Shown here piece by piece: positions 43,382-54,217 of a stretch of 64,000 nt of DNA. The notes under the pieces are model-generated. The model did not search any database and had not been told where the DNA came from. It was given only the letters and a program-made list of their open reading frames with translations. Where the stretch lies: contig MEHQ01002765.1 in assembly GCA_008828725.1 (NCBI GenBank), forward strand, positions 1 through 64,000, read 5' to 3'. The number at the start of each line of letters is the position of its first letter. Within the stretch, counting starts at the first letter, position 1. Source of the DNA: Saccharina japonica (Eukaryota; Sar; Phaeophyceae; Laminariales; Laminariaceae). The position numbers were made by a program, and so were the translations under genes.

Positions 43382-43633
43382 GACGCGTGCCAAGATAGAG
43401 GTAGCCCTTTTTGTCTGATATGTTTTCTGAACGACGGAACTTCTAAACCCAAAATCGTCGAACTCGCCTTGTTCTGTTGCGGAATGGTTCCCTTTATCTT
43501 AAGGCCGTGTTTTGTTTTTCATCGTGTAGAGAGTTGGTGTTCCTCCTGAGCAATTAATTCGATGAGGTATAGAGCTCCTAAAGTAACCAGCCTCAAAAAG
43601 CTAACGCGATGCAGTTCTACCGTATCATGCGTC
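43382..43633 (+). mobile_element. MITE-A copy, full length
   Basis: GACGCGTGCCAAGATAGAGG to TTCTACCGTATCATGCGTC. AGGC duplicated at 43378-43381 and 43634-43637. Confidence 0.88.
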
Positions 43634-44123
43634 AGGCTCCCTCCGGCGACTAAGCCGGTCTTGCGGCCTTTTCCTCCCTTGAAGACAGCGGAACCAATCG
43701 ACCAATGACTAAGGTGATGCGACAGGGATGGCCGATGGTGGCGACCTATTCTTCCATCGTGCTGGTGCCCCCCCCCTGCGCCTGATCCGACGTCGGCGGC
43801 AGTACCAAGACCGTCCTCGTGCTTGGTGATGAAGGCGACGGCTGCGCTATCGCCAGAGTGGGAGACTAGCCTTACGATGGTCACCCTCTGTGAAAATGTC
43901 CCCTCTCCTCCCCAAGCACCCCCCCCCTCCTAGCATTCCCATGTGTGGGCGTCCATGTCCTCGTGGAAATGCACTCTTTTCGTTCAGAGGCTCTATTGTT
44001 GCTATCCTCCGCCTTTCGGTTTTGGCGCCCCCCTTTGAAAATATGTTATCCACCCTGTCTTATCAAACGAGCTTTGCCCTACTTTCGTTGGACACCCCCG
44101 TGTTTTTGTTTGTGCTGTATGGC

Positions 44124-44621
44124 GACGCATGCTACAAAAGAGGTAGGTAGCACGTTTCGTCCGTTTTTTTTTATCGTGAAAGACGGTGCTCCTTAACCTA
44201 AAATCATCGGTTTAAAAGTGTTTAAGTATATTTCAGTTTTTTACTTAGGCCACGAGATTGTTCATCGGGCTAACACCTTCGTTTGCCTCCATAAAGACGC
44301 GTGCTACCGTAGAGGTAGCACGTTTTGGCTGAAATGTTTTTTGAACGATCGGGCTCCTTAACCCAAATTCGTCGGATTTTCATTTTTTTGTGACGAAAAA
44401 TATTTCAGAGTATACTCCGGTCATGATATGTATCATCCGGCAGCACTTTTTTTTCCCCCCAAAATCATTTTTTCGGTGAGGTATGACGCTCCTTAAGTGA
44501 GGAGCTCAGAAAAAGCATGGTGCACCTCTATCGTAGCATGTGTCGAGTTGAGGTATAGAGCTCCTAAGGTGGCCACGCTCAGAAAGTGCACGATGCACCG
44601 CTACCGTACGTAGCATGTGCC
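44124..44621 (+). mobile_element. Outer MITE-A interrupted by a second copy
   Basis: GACGCATGCTACAAAAGAGG with CTCCTTAACCTAAAATCATC, resuming at 44545 with GAGTTGAGGTATAGAGCTCC and ending CGCTACCGTACGTAGCATGTGCC. No target duplication visible. Confidence 0.78.
44296..44544 (+). mobile_element. MITE-A copy, nested, near consensus
   Basis: GACGCGTGCTACCGTAGAGG to CTCTATCGTAGCATGTGTC. Much closer to the consensus than its host copy, so younger. Flanks TAAA and GAGT do not match. Confidence 0.85.
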
Positions 44622-45099
44622 ATTGCTGACACAAAAAAAGCTTCGAGACTAAATAAACTCTAAACTGCACCGTACCGGTATCAAATATCAAACGTCAAGT
44701 CGATTCGTCAAGTTTTAATTTATCTGTCCGTGGCGTATTTTATCGGCCGCGACTTCAGTTCGATAAATAACGCTAGGACACGACGATAGGTCAGGGTAGC
44801 GCTTGCTAGGATTTCATGATGCTGCGGGGTCCGTGTAATTGTCGCCACCTGCAAGCTCTGTGTGCGCTTGTGGAAGGCTCTCCAAGTAAACACACAAGTT
44901 TTACTGTAGTACAATACGCAGCAAGAAACTGTGGTACTCAGGGGATGGGTATTTTCTAGATCACGTTACGTACACCATCTCTATCGCTACAACGAGCTCC
45001 CGGGTACCGCGATTCCCTGTGGTCTGTTTTGTGTTCTTGCACTTCCGGTTTGCTTAGGAGCGGGAGATTAGGGTAACTGGTTTGGGAATTTTGAAGCGA
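44622..45099. other. Stretch without recognised gene
   Basis: No gene, known repeat or structured element recognised. Confidence 0.4.
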
Positions 45100-45591
45100 C
45101 ACACGCTGCGGAGAAAAGTGGGACCATGTTTTTCGGAGACGGTGGTTGGTCACTTAAGGAGCTCTACAAACTGTATACCTCACCCAAAATATATATTGGA
45201 GGGAAGTAAAAGTGCGACCCAAATTAACAAGCCCGTGCCCCAAGGACACACCGGTTATTTCCGCAACATAAGAATGGAATTCCGACGGGTTCGGGTTAAA
45301 GACCCGACGCTTGCTACGGTAGAGGTAGCAAGTTTTGGCTGAATCGATTTCTGAACGATCGGGCTCCTTAACCCAAATCCGTCGGACTTTCATTTTTGTG
45401 ACGAATGCGTTTTCAGAGTATACTTCGGTCATGAGATTTCTCATCCGGCAGCACTTTTATTTTCCTCCGAAAATTTTGTTCGGTTAGGATTGACGCTCCT
45501 TAAGTGTGAGGAGCTCAGAAAAAACATGGTGCACCCTCAGGAAACGTTTCATCAGCCGAAACGCGAAGTTTCCTCTACCGTTGCACGCGTC
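45100..45591 (-). mobile_element. Outer MITE-A interrupted by a second copy
   Basis: Starts GACACACGCTGCGGAGAAAA, contains CACTTAAGGAGCTC and CGACGGGTTCGGGTTAAAGA, resumes near 45538 with CAGGAAACGTTTCATCAGCC, and ends CTCTACCGTTGCACGCGTC. AAGC duplicated at 45096-45099 and 45592-45595. Confidence 0.87.
45306..45537 (+). mobile_element. MITE-A copy, nested, right end lost
   Basis: GACGCTTGCTACGGTAGAGG at the left; the right side stops after AAAAAACATGGTGCACC without the terminal CTCTATCGTAGCATGCGTC. ACCC on both sides may be the target duplication or may simply be element sequence. Confidence 0.78.
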
Positions 45592-45598
45592 AAGCGTG

Positions 45599-45628
45599 TT
45601 TTGTTTTGTTTTGTTTTGTTTTGTTTTG
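45599..45628. repeat. (TTTTG)n microsatellite
   Basis: Six TTTTG units ending in a G run just before a MITE-A. Confidence 0.85.
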
Positions 45629-45633
45629 GGGGG

Positions 45634-45876
45634 GACGCATGCTACGATAGAGGTGCACCATGTTTTTTCTGAGCTCCTCACCTAAGGAGCGTCCTGCCTC
45701 ACCGAAAAAATGATTTTGGAGGAAAATAAAAGTGCTGCCGGATGAGAAACCTCATGACCGAAGTATACTCTGATATTCGTCACTAATAATGAAAGCCCGG
45801 CGAATTTGGGTTAAGGAGCCCGATCGTTAAGAAAACGATTCAGCCAAAAAGTGCTACCTGCACCGTAGCACGCGTC
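45634..45876 (-). mobile_element. MITE-A copy, near consensus
   Basis: GACGCATGCTACGATAGAGG to CTGCACCGTAGCACGCGTC. Flanks GGGG and GAGG match at three of four positions. Confidence 0.85.
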
Positions 45877-45984
45877 GAGGTCGTGAACATCTCTGTTCAT
45901 ATTGTTGTTTCGATTTTCATCCTGTCTGTGTCGTCCAAAAACTATATTAAAAACAAGAAAAAATTGTAACATTTTGACGATTTC

Positions 45985-46045
45985 TGCCGTCATTCAGGAA
46001 ACGTTTTCGCCAAAACGAGCTGTTACCCCTATCGTAGCACGCGGC
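45985..46045 (-). mobile_element. MITE-A right-end fragment
   Basis: TCAGGAAACGTTTTCGCCAA and CCCTATCGTAGCACGCGGC. The sequence after it, AAGTGTGTT plus a T run and GGGG, parallels the flank after 45591, so this fragment and its flank look like a duplicate of 45538-45634. Confidence 0.65.
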
Positions 46046-46088
46046 AAGTGTGTTCTATGTTTTTTTTTATGGGGAGTGCCTGAATATA

Positions 46089-46340
46089 GACGCGTGCTAC
46101 GGTAGAGGTAGCACTTTTTGGCTGAATTGTTTTCTGAACGATCGGGCTCCTTAACCCAAATTCGTCGGAATTTCATGTTTGTGACGAATAATGTTTCAGA
46201 GTATACTTCGGTCAGGATATTTCTCATTCATTCGGCAGCACTTTTATTTTCCTCCAATTTTTATTTTGTCGGTGAGGTATGACGCTCCTTAAGTGAGGAT
46301 CTCAGAAAAAACATGGTGCACCTCTATCGTAGCATGCGTC
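46089..46340 (+). mobile_element. MITE-A copy, near consensus
   Basis: GACGCGTGCTACGGTAGAGG to CTCTATCGTAGCATGCGTC. TATA at 46085-46088 and 46341-46344. One of the least diverged copies. Confidence 0.92.
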
Positions 46341-46669
46341 TATATATGTCTCGTAAGAGTGTTGTCGCGATTTTCATGCGGTGTCGTATATAAACGTATA
46401 CTTCGAAGTATATAAAACAAGCGAACGTATCTACGAAAAAAATTATTAAATACCTAAACGGCAATTAAGTACGGAAATCAGGACTACTTGTTAGAGCTAC
46501 TATAGTGCTACCACTTTGCGCTCCTCCTTCCGTTTCGCCTCGTTTGTGGTACAGTACGCATTATTACTGCTGTGCGGCATACCGACGGCCGAAGGTAGTT
46601 TCGGTGGGTTTAACGGTTCCAACGACAAAGAACGGTTCTTTTATATTTCGCCTCAACAGCTCTCTCTCT

Positions 46670-46734
46670 TACTTGCGTTCTCTCTCTCTCTCTCTCTCTC
46701 TTCCTCTCTCTCTCTCTCTCTCTCTCTATTTTCT

Positions 46735-46768
<34 letters not shown>

Positions 46769-46770
46769 TT
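46670..46770. repeat. (TC)n microsatellite with (CG)n end
   Basis: About 85 bases of TC repeats with two TTCC-type interruptions, followed by a short CG tract at 46758-46768. The long Ser/Leu ORFs here are artefacts of the repeat. Confidence 0.9.
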
Positions 46771-46954
46771 CTCCCGCGTTCGTCCATCCGCTCGTGCCCG
46801 ATCGGGGCTGTTCGTGGCAGTTATAGAACTGCATCACAGCTGCTGCTGCTGTGCATAATAATCGCACTTCAATATTCTTTTTTTTTTTAAAGTCATTTCC
46901 TCCCGAAACAAGAGCCCAGTCCTAAAAGAGGTTACACCAGTAAAGTAGTGATAT

Positions 46955-47056
46955 TACGGGGAACCATAGTAAATAGAACCTACGTTAGACACAATAACCT
47001 GTATATTTACCTAGTTCTACTAACAATATTTGATCCTATTTACTACGGTCCCTGTA
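46955..47056. mobile_element. MITE-G copy
   Basis: TACGGGGAACCATAGTAAAT with AGAACC at the left; ATCCTATTTACTACGGTCCC with TGTA at the right. 102 bp, TA at each outer edge. Confidence 0.78.
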
Positions 47057-48144
47057 TTTACTAGTAGTACAAATTGTGGTTGCAAACGGCTGTAACGGTC
47101 GGCATGAATACAGACAAGAAGACCAGACTGGCCATAATACGAGGTCAATACCTTCGTGATCAACACACAAGCCATGATGAGCCAAATGTGCCAGTAGTAA
47201 ATGCCTGGTATTTTACAGCTGCTGTGAAATTATGCTTTACAAGAAGAACCGGCGATGACCTGGCGTAGAAGTGGAGAGGAGCGGTGGTGCCGTTGGCGCT
47301 TTTAAAATCTAAAATATACCAGGTATGAGGTATGGTTGAAAAATGTTTCTTAGAGTTCAATTTGGAATTTGGAATTTGGAATTTGGAATTTGGAAATCTG
47401 AGATGTGTCGTGCCTTGTTGTGTAAAACAAATTGTCGGGTAGCACAACAAGCCTGTGATGTCAATAAGACATGATTAATAGTACCACAGGGTATACATAT
47501 TCATATTAAGTAGTAGTTTTTAATGCATAAATAAGGCTTGTTCCTACCGATCCGCCAGAGGACAATACACTTAGCGTATATATTCTGAGTAACACGAAAT
47601 ATGCATGCTTCGCTGTACAGCAGTACCAGGTATACGTTAAGCCATACGAGTAATGGATTTCAGTGACAAATTAGTGTGGATCTCGAAAATAAAAGCCAGT
47701 GTTAGCCTAGAGAGCAGTCTGACTGCTCGGCTGTCGCTGATACCTTGGTGTGTGTTTTGTTATGTTTCTTGTTTTTGGTTTGGCTGCGTATTCGTGGGGA
47801 GTATTTTTTGTAGGTATTTCGTTCGGGTCCCTGACTGCGGCTACCTCCTTTGCCTTTACCGACCTTATGCCACTCAAGCAAGAGTGGCTCTGCACCTCGC
47901 TCAAAACTCGGCTTGAAGACAGATATTTTTGTTGTCTATTGTTATGGCATGGCGGAAAAAAACAACATGTTCGTACTCCACTGAACACTGCATATGCACC
48001 TAAATAAGCCTGAGTAAAGTCCAAACTTTTATGTCCTTGGTGCAGTCCTCTCAAGCAAATGATATGGATAGTATATACGATTCACTCGGCAGATGGCTCT
48101 GAGCGGCTGAAAGAAAAGGACATAAATGGTACCCTCCCCCCCCC
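47057..48144. other. Stretch without recognised gene
   Basis: No gene called. Contains the heptamer array at 47359 and CCAGGTATA-type words (47318, 47628). Confidence 0.4.
47359..47394. repeat. (AATTTGG)n heptamer array
   Basis: Five units of AATTTGG in register. Confidence 0.9.
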
Positions 48145-48236
48145 NNNNNNNNNNNNNNNNNNNNNNNNNNNNNNNNNNNNNNNNNNNNNNNNNNNNNNNN
48201 NNNNNNNNNNNNNNNNNNNNCCCTCCCCCCCCCTCC
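48136..48236. other. Assembly gap within poly-C
   Basis: N bases at 48145-48220, bounded by CCCTCCCCCCCCC-type runs on both sides, as at the gap near 24.4 kb. Confidence 0.9.
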
Positions 48237-48325
48237 CGGACTAAGGCCATGCATGGAAATTAGGAAAGCCCCCCCCTACCGTTTACCGTGGCCTCGGTCG
48301 TCTCGATATGTACCACAGGTATACA

Positions 48326-48480
48326 ACAGTACCGGCCCACTCGAAAGAAAGTGAAACCCACAAGAAAGTCAGCCTGGAGAAATGAAACAAATGATAAACC
48401 TCTGAGCCTAAGTTAGTGTGCCTTTTAAGCTTTAAACAAAATGCCCCCTTCCTGCGGCTGGCCTGAACCCAAGGCACCAT
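48326..48480. mobile_element. MITE-H-related sequence
   Basis: ACAGTACCGGCCCACTCGAA then AGAAAGTG and CCCACAAGAAAGTCAGCCTG match the right terminus of MITE-H in reverse. The downstream part is instead shared with 27405-27530. The opposite end is not identified. Confidence 0.55.
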
Positions 48481-48599
48481 GAATTCGTTGTGCACTACTC
48501 GTACTACTAGAGAGAACACGGTTTCTCGTGGACCAAAATACGACGGGATAATGAAGCAGAAAGGGCTGGGTGGTATAGGGACACGGTACATGCACCGTC

Positions 48600-49558
48600 T
48601 TATTTGATAATAGATTTCGCATTACACACCCATCCATGCTTTGAGCAGTAGTCGTGCTTGTGCTGCTGCAGGTGCAATGGAATTTATATAGGTTTTTTAC
48701 ATATTTGGTGGATCCGAACGGGTTTACAGTTGAATTTTGGTGGACATCGAAACGAGGATAATGACTAGCGGCCCTCCTCGCGTGAACAAGCCACCGAGCG
48801 TTTGTATGTCCATCATGGCTGAATTCGACGCCGCTACTCGACGAGGGGCGTAAAGGAGTAAAGCCTTCGTGCGATTAAAAAATGTATTGCACACGAACCC
48901 TTTGTGGAGAGGGGGGAGAAGAGCCTCTGCCGTGTGACCCCGAACCTGCCTGTGGTGTTCTTTCTGTCTATATGTCAGAGGGCGAGAGAAAATAAGAGCG
49001 AGCATAATGTTTAAACAAAAAGGGGTGGCAACAGGTAGAACATACTTGTACGAAGTATAGTACGAGTATGTACATATATATATCATATATACGTACCTAC
49101 GTTGTATGTATACAATTATCCGTACGGGCCTGGTGTAGGAGTGTATGTACACAGTTCGGGACACTTAATGACAGGTAGCACATAGCAGGGAACCCACTGA
49201 GAAATAGGAGACTTGATCCAGGCTGAATTTCTTATTCGGCAATATCACTATAATTGGTGCATTATACCCAAACTGAAAGTATACGTAGTATCGACTCTCT
49301 AATTTGGATATTTTCGGGTAAATATCAGCCTGTCTATCGTAATATTAGTGATTGATGTTTTCTTATTGTTAAAAGTTTGGTATCCTGTACTAATGTATAC
49401 TGCACCTACCTGGTATGTTGGATTAATCCGAGAATGTTGTCCAGGCTGTCGTAATGGTATGGGCTAGGAAGGCCGGTAATGGGCTTCTTACTGAAGAATG
49501 GGTGCGTTCTACGCTAACCTCGAAATAACGACCCCCGGCCTTCTTATCTATATGTTCT
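48600..49558. other. Stretch without recognised gene
   Basis: No gene or known repeat recognised. An N base lies at 49559, exactly where the tandem units begin. Confidence 0.4.
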
Positions 49559-49804
49559 NGTAGAGATATCAATTTTTGGCTGAATTTATTTCTGAATGAT
49601 CGAGCTCCTTAACCCAAAATGTTCAGACTTTGATCAGTATTTCGTTGCAACATTGTTCCTTGTTTGCTTCGGCCATGAGATTTTCAATCGGATGTCCCTT
49701 TTACTTTCCTCCCTTAATGCTCAGTTTGGGGCGAGGTGTAGAGCTCTTTAAGTAACCGCCCTTAGAAGGCAAAAACATGGCGCACCTCTATCGTAGCATG
49801 CGTC
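49559..49804 (+). mobile_element. MITE-A clipped at the unit boundary (unit 1)
   Basis: Begins at GTAGAGATATCAATTTTTGG, so about 13 terminal bases are missing, and ends CTCTATCGTAGCATGCGTC. The unit edge therefore lies inside the terminal repeat. Confidence 0.85.
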
Positions 49805-50059
49805 GGCCGGTACTGTAGTTCGTGTACAGGTAAAAACATCCTGTTGGATTGCGGCAATGTTGAACGCTAGTTTTCAAAGAAAACGATTGGACCGCGCCGC
49901 TTGATGATGCCGCCGCAACAATGATAAGTTTTATTGGGCATTATTACGTGATGGGTGGTATATACCCGACCGTCCGTAAGTACGTAAATATATAATGAAA
50001 AACATGGGGAAGGGGCTCGAGATCTGCTCGAGATCTACTGGATATCTCATTTCTATAAA

Positions 50060-50126
50060 CGACGTACCAGGTATAATATACCTAACCCTAACCCTATACC
50101 AGGTATAATATACCTGGTATACAAAA
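50060..50126. repeat. CCAGGTATA palindromes with CCCTAA run
   Basis: TACCAGGTATAATATACCT, then CCTAACCCTAACCCTA, then TACCAGGTATAATATACCTG. The arms CCAGGTATA and TATACCTGG can pair. Repeated in the other two units. Confidence 0.75.
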
Positions 50127-50558
50127 CAGAGTATTCCAGAACCGCTACGACGTATGTATGCTATATATGCATCGAGAGGCGTATAAATTACCTAGAGTAC
50201 TACCACCTGCCCCGGCCCTTTCAAGGGAAAGTGTCGCACAATAATGTCAGCCCGATAGTTCCGGGGAAAGACGGAAGGGGGAATCTGTTAGGTTACTACG
50301 TAATCAACTATTAATAAGACACATACAGGATAAAATACAATTGATGAGCGTATTATACCCTGGACCGATTCATAATGTTTCTATGCTACGTACGTATGTA
50401 CGTATATACGTACATTAGTCTCGCTCATGAGAGGGCACAGGCGCGGCACGGAACGTTTGCTGTGAGCGGCTTCCCCGAGTGCACAGAGATATATCTTCAC
50501 ACGGCGAGTGAAGTATGTTGTCGTATATATCGTGTGTGCCTCGAAGGTGAAAACATGG

Positions 50559-50675
50559 AAACAAACATACATATAAATTGTTTACTTGATCCATACTAAT
50601 TCGAGGCATTACATATCATACTGTCTTGAACTATTGATAGTATATGGATCAAGTAAACATGTTGTATGTTTGTTT
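50559..50675. repeat. Fold-back repeat
   Basis: AAACAAACATACATATAAAT with TGTTTACTTGATCCATAC on the left arm, and GTATATGGATCAAGTAAACA with TGTTGTATGTTTGTTT on the right arm. A third related arm (TATGGTTCGAGTAAACATTT) follows at 50694. Also present in units 2 and 3. Confidence 0.75.
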
Positions 50676-50758
50676 GCTCAACGTCTTGAACTAGTATGGT
50701 TCGAGTAAACATTTTGTTGTTTGTTTGCAATCCTGCAGTACAAGACACTTACTATTAA

Positions 50759-50837
50759 CCCATTCAGAACTGAAACAAAATCCCACACTAATTCCAAGTA
50801 ATTTGTCCCCAAATTCGCGGGACCAGTTCTCAAGGGG
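50759..50837. mobile_element. MITE-B copy (unit 1)
   Basis: CCCATTCAGAACTGAAAC to GACCAGTTCTCAAGGGG, with TTAA on the left (50755-50758) and TCAA on the right. Useful as the uninterrupted reference for the split copy at 6021. Confidence 0.8.
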
Positions 50838-51537
50838 TCAAGAAACTGGAAGCTGGCCCCGGCCGGATTTATCTTTTGAGAGAGGGTGCTCTATGCACCG
50901 TTAATAGTTTCAAGATATTGACACTACTACTCGTGATATTAATAATATGTTATTTCATGTTTTGCCCCCCCTAAATATCAGCCTGACCATATTATCACCC
51001 CGCTTCTTATTAGGTACCTGGTACTACAGTATGTGCTCTATTAATAATAATACCAATAACCTTGAATTCTACTCGTCCTCATGTACTCAGGCTGATCGTA
51101 ACGTCTAACGCACATGCCTGGTATGTACACGTACAACATTCACCTGCTTATTTTTATCCCCCTACTCTTTTAGACTTAGACGAACGCCGCCAAAAAATAG
51201 AAACGAGATTTTACTTGCAACATCTCCGCTGAATACGGCAGTACACACGTACATCTACTCAGTCGTATAACAATGCCTCTCTACGTACAGCTGCATGTAG
51301 TCAAAACAGTACACCCTGCCGGGTAGAGAACAGTATTACAGGACACCTCAAAGGAAACAGGAACGCTGTGACCCAGGCTGGATTTCTTATTCCAGAGAGA
51401 TTGCCTTCCACACAAATTTCAACATAAGAACGACTCTCGAATTGCAATTTTTAGTTTAATTTTTAGCCCGTGGCTTTCTTTATCAGACTGATTCTTATTT
51501 TGGTGTCATGTACTGCTGTATATATCGATCTCCCCAC

Positions 51538-51927
51538 CTTGAGTGTGATGTGCGAGTGCTGGACCAAAACCGAGCGGCTGCTGAAGTCTCCGTTGATCAC
51601 GGCATCTTCTCCGCCCTCGATGGTGATCGGGTTCCCCTCCTCCCCGTCGGCCTTCGTGACCAGGGCGCGGTCGTATCTGCCGTCGGCAAGGCTAACGGTG
51701 TCACCGGGCCTGGCCAGCGCCATGGCCTCGCCCAGATCGTAAGACCCGGACTCGGAGCCAGAACCTCTGTCTGAGTGGACCTTGTAGGTAACCGCTTGCG
51801 CCTGGTGGCCCAGGAGGATCGTGAATAGCATGATCGCCATGAAGACGAGCCTGGAGTTGCTGGTGTTGGTGGTCTTCGTCTTGCAAGTGGATAGCGTTGT
51901 TCGTCGGTGGTGGGTGGCCATCGTCAT
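51538..51927 (-). CDS. Secreted parallel beta-helix protein, first exon (unit 1)
   Basis: 130 codons from the ATG whose first base is 51927 to a splice donor AAG|GTGGGG at 51538/51537. A second ATG two codons later (ACGATGGCC) is an equally good start. Residues 26-45 form a signal peptide (RLVFMAIMLFTILLGHQAQA). The mature start has VTYKVHSDRG, then DLGEAMALARPGDTVSLADG, NPITIEGGEDAVINGD and VLVQHSHITLK, the N-terminal cap and first coils typical of right-handed parallel beta-helix proteins such as polysaccharide lyases of the PL6 type. Reading on past GTGGGG gives only 28 unrelated residues before a stop. No second exon is recognised within the unit, so the gene may be truncated by the duplication. 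Substrate unknown. Confidence 0.65.
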
Positions 51928-54217
51928 GATGGATGACACTTACTAACTGCTGCTGCTGTTGTTCGACCCCTTGGTTGCTGAAAAAAAGGTTTGAAAAACC
52001 AACATAAGCAGCAGTACGCAACCCAGGTTCTCCGTTTTGTTTTGCTGGAGAGAGGTGTGGTGATCAGCACTCTCTGGAGAAAAGACGGCGAGAAGACCGA
52101 GAGGGGGAAGAAGCCGACCACACCCTGCTGCCGCCGCTGCTGTTGTTGTTGTCGCTGCTGCTATCTACTATACTACCGGTAAACGGTAGTTCTCGCCGAT
52201 GGCTGCCCCTGCTATGGGTTACTCCTGTTGTTTGTAGTGGTGGTCGAGTGCTCTGTTGGCGTTGGTATCCTGTAAAATTGGCACGTGGATGCAGAGGTGT
52301 GTGTGTAGGCTATAGTATATGACCCCTACGATGAATACGCTCCCGCCAATATATCACGTACGGCCCCGTCGTCTGTGGCTGGAAGGGGGTGGGGGGTGGT
52401 GGTGCTTTGTGACCTCGTGTGGCGGTGTTGGTGTCAGCAGTATTGGAATGGTGTCTGTGCGGTAGTGGTGAATAAAATACACGATATCACACACATGATA
52501 CTGTAATAATACCAGAGCAGTATATTTATATGATGTATATTGCTGTATGTATGCCGCCATGATTCATGTATGTATTGTATATATATATACAATTAAAATC
52601 GGTACATACCAGAGTACAATAACGAGAACGTTATGCAACGAATAAATGAAAACTGGAACTGTAAGGGCATGATGACGCCTTGTATTTTATGTACCACTAT
52701 GTCCCTAACCCTAAAAATGAGTTTTTTTTTGTATATTGAGATGTAATTCAAAACGTTCTTATATTCACGGACACAGTTGTAGGTTAATAGGTGCTGCTCA
52801 CGAGCGAGCACACAAACACACAACAAAGTCGGGGTAGCGCAGTAGCAGGAGTATTATACAATGCGAAAAGTTGCATCATGATAAAAAAACCCGAACAATA
52901 TTTTGTGTGCGAGATCTGGCCGGAGATATACTTATTAATAGTATACTTATTATATATATATCGTAATGTGTTTACAGTAAAATATATTGTATGTAGCGAT
53001 AATCGTCTAATAGTTACGGTAAACATTGCAGAACAACACCTCATCGTGAATCGGAATCGACGACCATCGAGAGTCGTTCACCAGGTACAATACTCTCGGT
53101 GCGAAGTGCGAAGTCGGCTTTACCGTATTTCAAGAAGATCGAAAAATCGAAACATTTTACAGTAGTACTCCAAGTTGACATTACAGAATATATATGTATA
53201 CCCGGTATCATTTTCATTATTATTTTCCCCACAATGTAATCTCATTTGATCTAGTTTACAAGTATACAGCAGAACATTACAGACTTTAGACATGGCTACA
53301 TATATCCTGCACCGTTGGGCACGTGCACCAAACTCTATACTGTACTACACAACGCCAAGCTTTGTGTGAATCCAGACCGACTATTGATACTGCCCTTCGA
53401 GACATTATCTATACGTAACCGAGGCGCACCAGGTACATTTTTTTTTTTTTTTTTTGGACTCGTATAATGAACACATTACCATTATTGCTCCATTGTTAGA
53501 CATCTGACAACGTGCAACTCTNTTTTCAAGCAAACCATTCACACATATAGATACTCACTGCGTAATGACATCCTGATTGCCTGAATGCTTGAGCCGACCA
53601 GCTTAACCCAACAATAATACAACAGTCCCCCTGGTTATCAATAATACTATTAATAATGCCTTTATTGACTCCTCACCGACGTTTCACTAAATGTATAATA
53701 ATATCAATTCTGAAAGGGTGACATGTACCTGTGCCTGTGCCTCTCAAAAAAAAAAAAAAAGTGATGAATTCATCCGAATTATTTTCCCCTTAATGGGGAA
53801 AGATCGATATAATACACCCCATAGTCTACATACCTAGATTAGGATACTTCGCAGCGACCGGCCTACACACTCATTAATCACGTGCGACATAATTTTCGTA
53901 TCATGTTAGATTATTTATATTATTTGCCTTCCGACAATGTGCAGGGCAATATTCATTCAGAGTGAAAAGACTGACCCAATTCGTCGAATACCACCAATCT
54001 CCTCCAACCAATTCTCCTCCCCTCCGTGTACGCAATAGAATACGCACTACCGCCGTTCACCCAAATATTGTACCTGCTACATATCTATGTTTCCCTTCTT
54101 CATCCAATGATCGACACANCTCATACCTGAACATGTTTCGTGACGACCGGCCGACAAAATCCCAAAGCAATAAATCCTCCCACTCATTCCCCCCCCCACT
54201 GCAGGAATGTTAGATTA

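Larger units (their letters stand above)
41222..44120 (-). pseudogene. Possible decayed Ser/Thr/Pro-rich gene split by MITE-A copies
   Basis: Outside the MITEs this tract is GC-rich with strong third-position G/C on the minus strand. Open segments include 42405-42545 (reading SSATAAACSDTPTAKGGG), 42845-43040 (AVVAPEPSCSVQSSTSPAGS and on to PPTLLPASSPVPLPAP) and 43640-43884 (MTIVRLVSHSGDSAAVAFIT). No domain is recognised and frames do not connect. It could instead be a GC-rich non-coding tract; the minus-strand reading is inference. Confidence 0.25.

Noticed and set aside
5858-46340. A CRISPR-like array from the repeated termini
   Set aside because: The repeats are transposon ends spaced irregularly in both orientations with target duplications, in a eukaryotic context. 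No cas-like gene is present.
46505-46890. Ser/Leu-rich frames of 117 and 124 codons
   Set aside because: Produced by the TC microsatellite; all frames stay open through it.
50075-50100. A chromosome end marked by CCCTAACCCTAA
   Set aside because: Only about two and a half units, set inside palindromes and present in three internal copies. Not a telomere.
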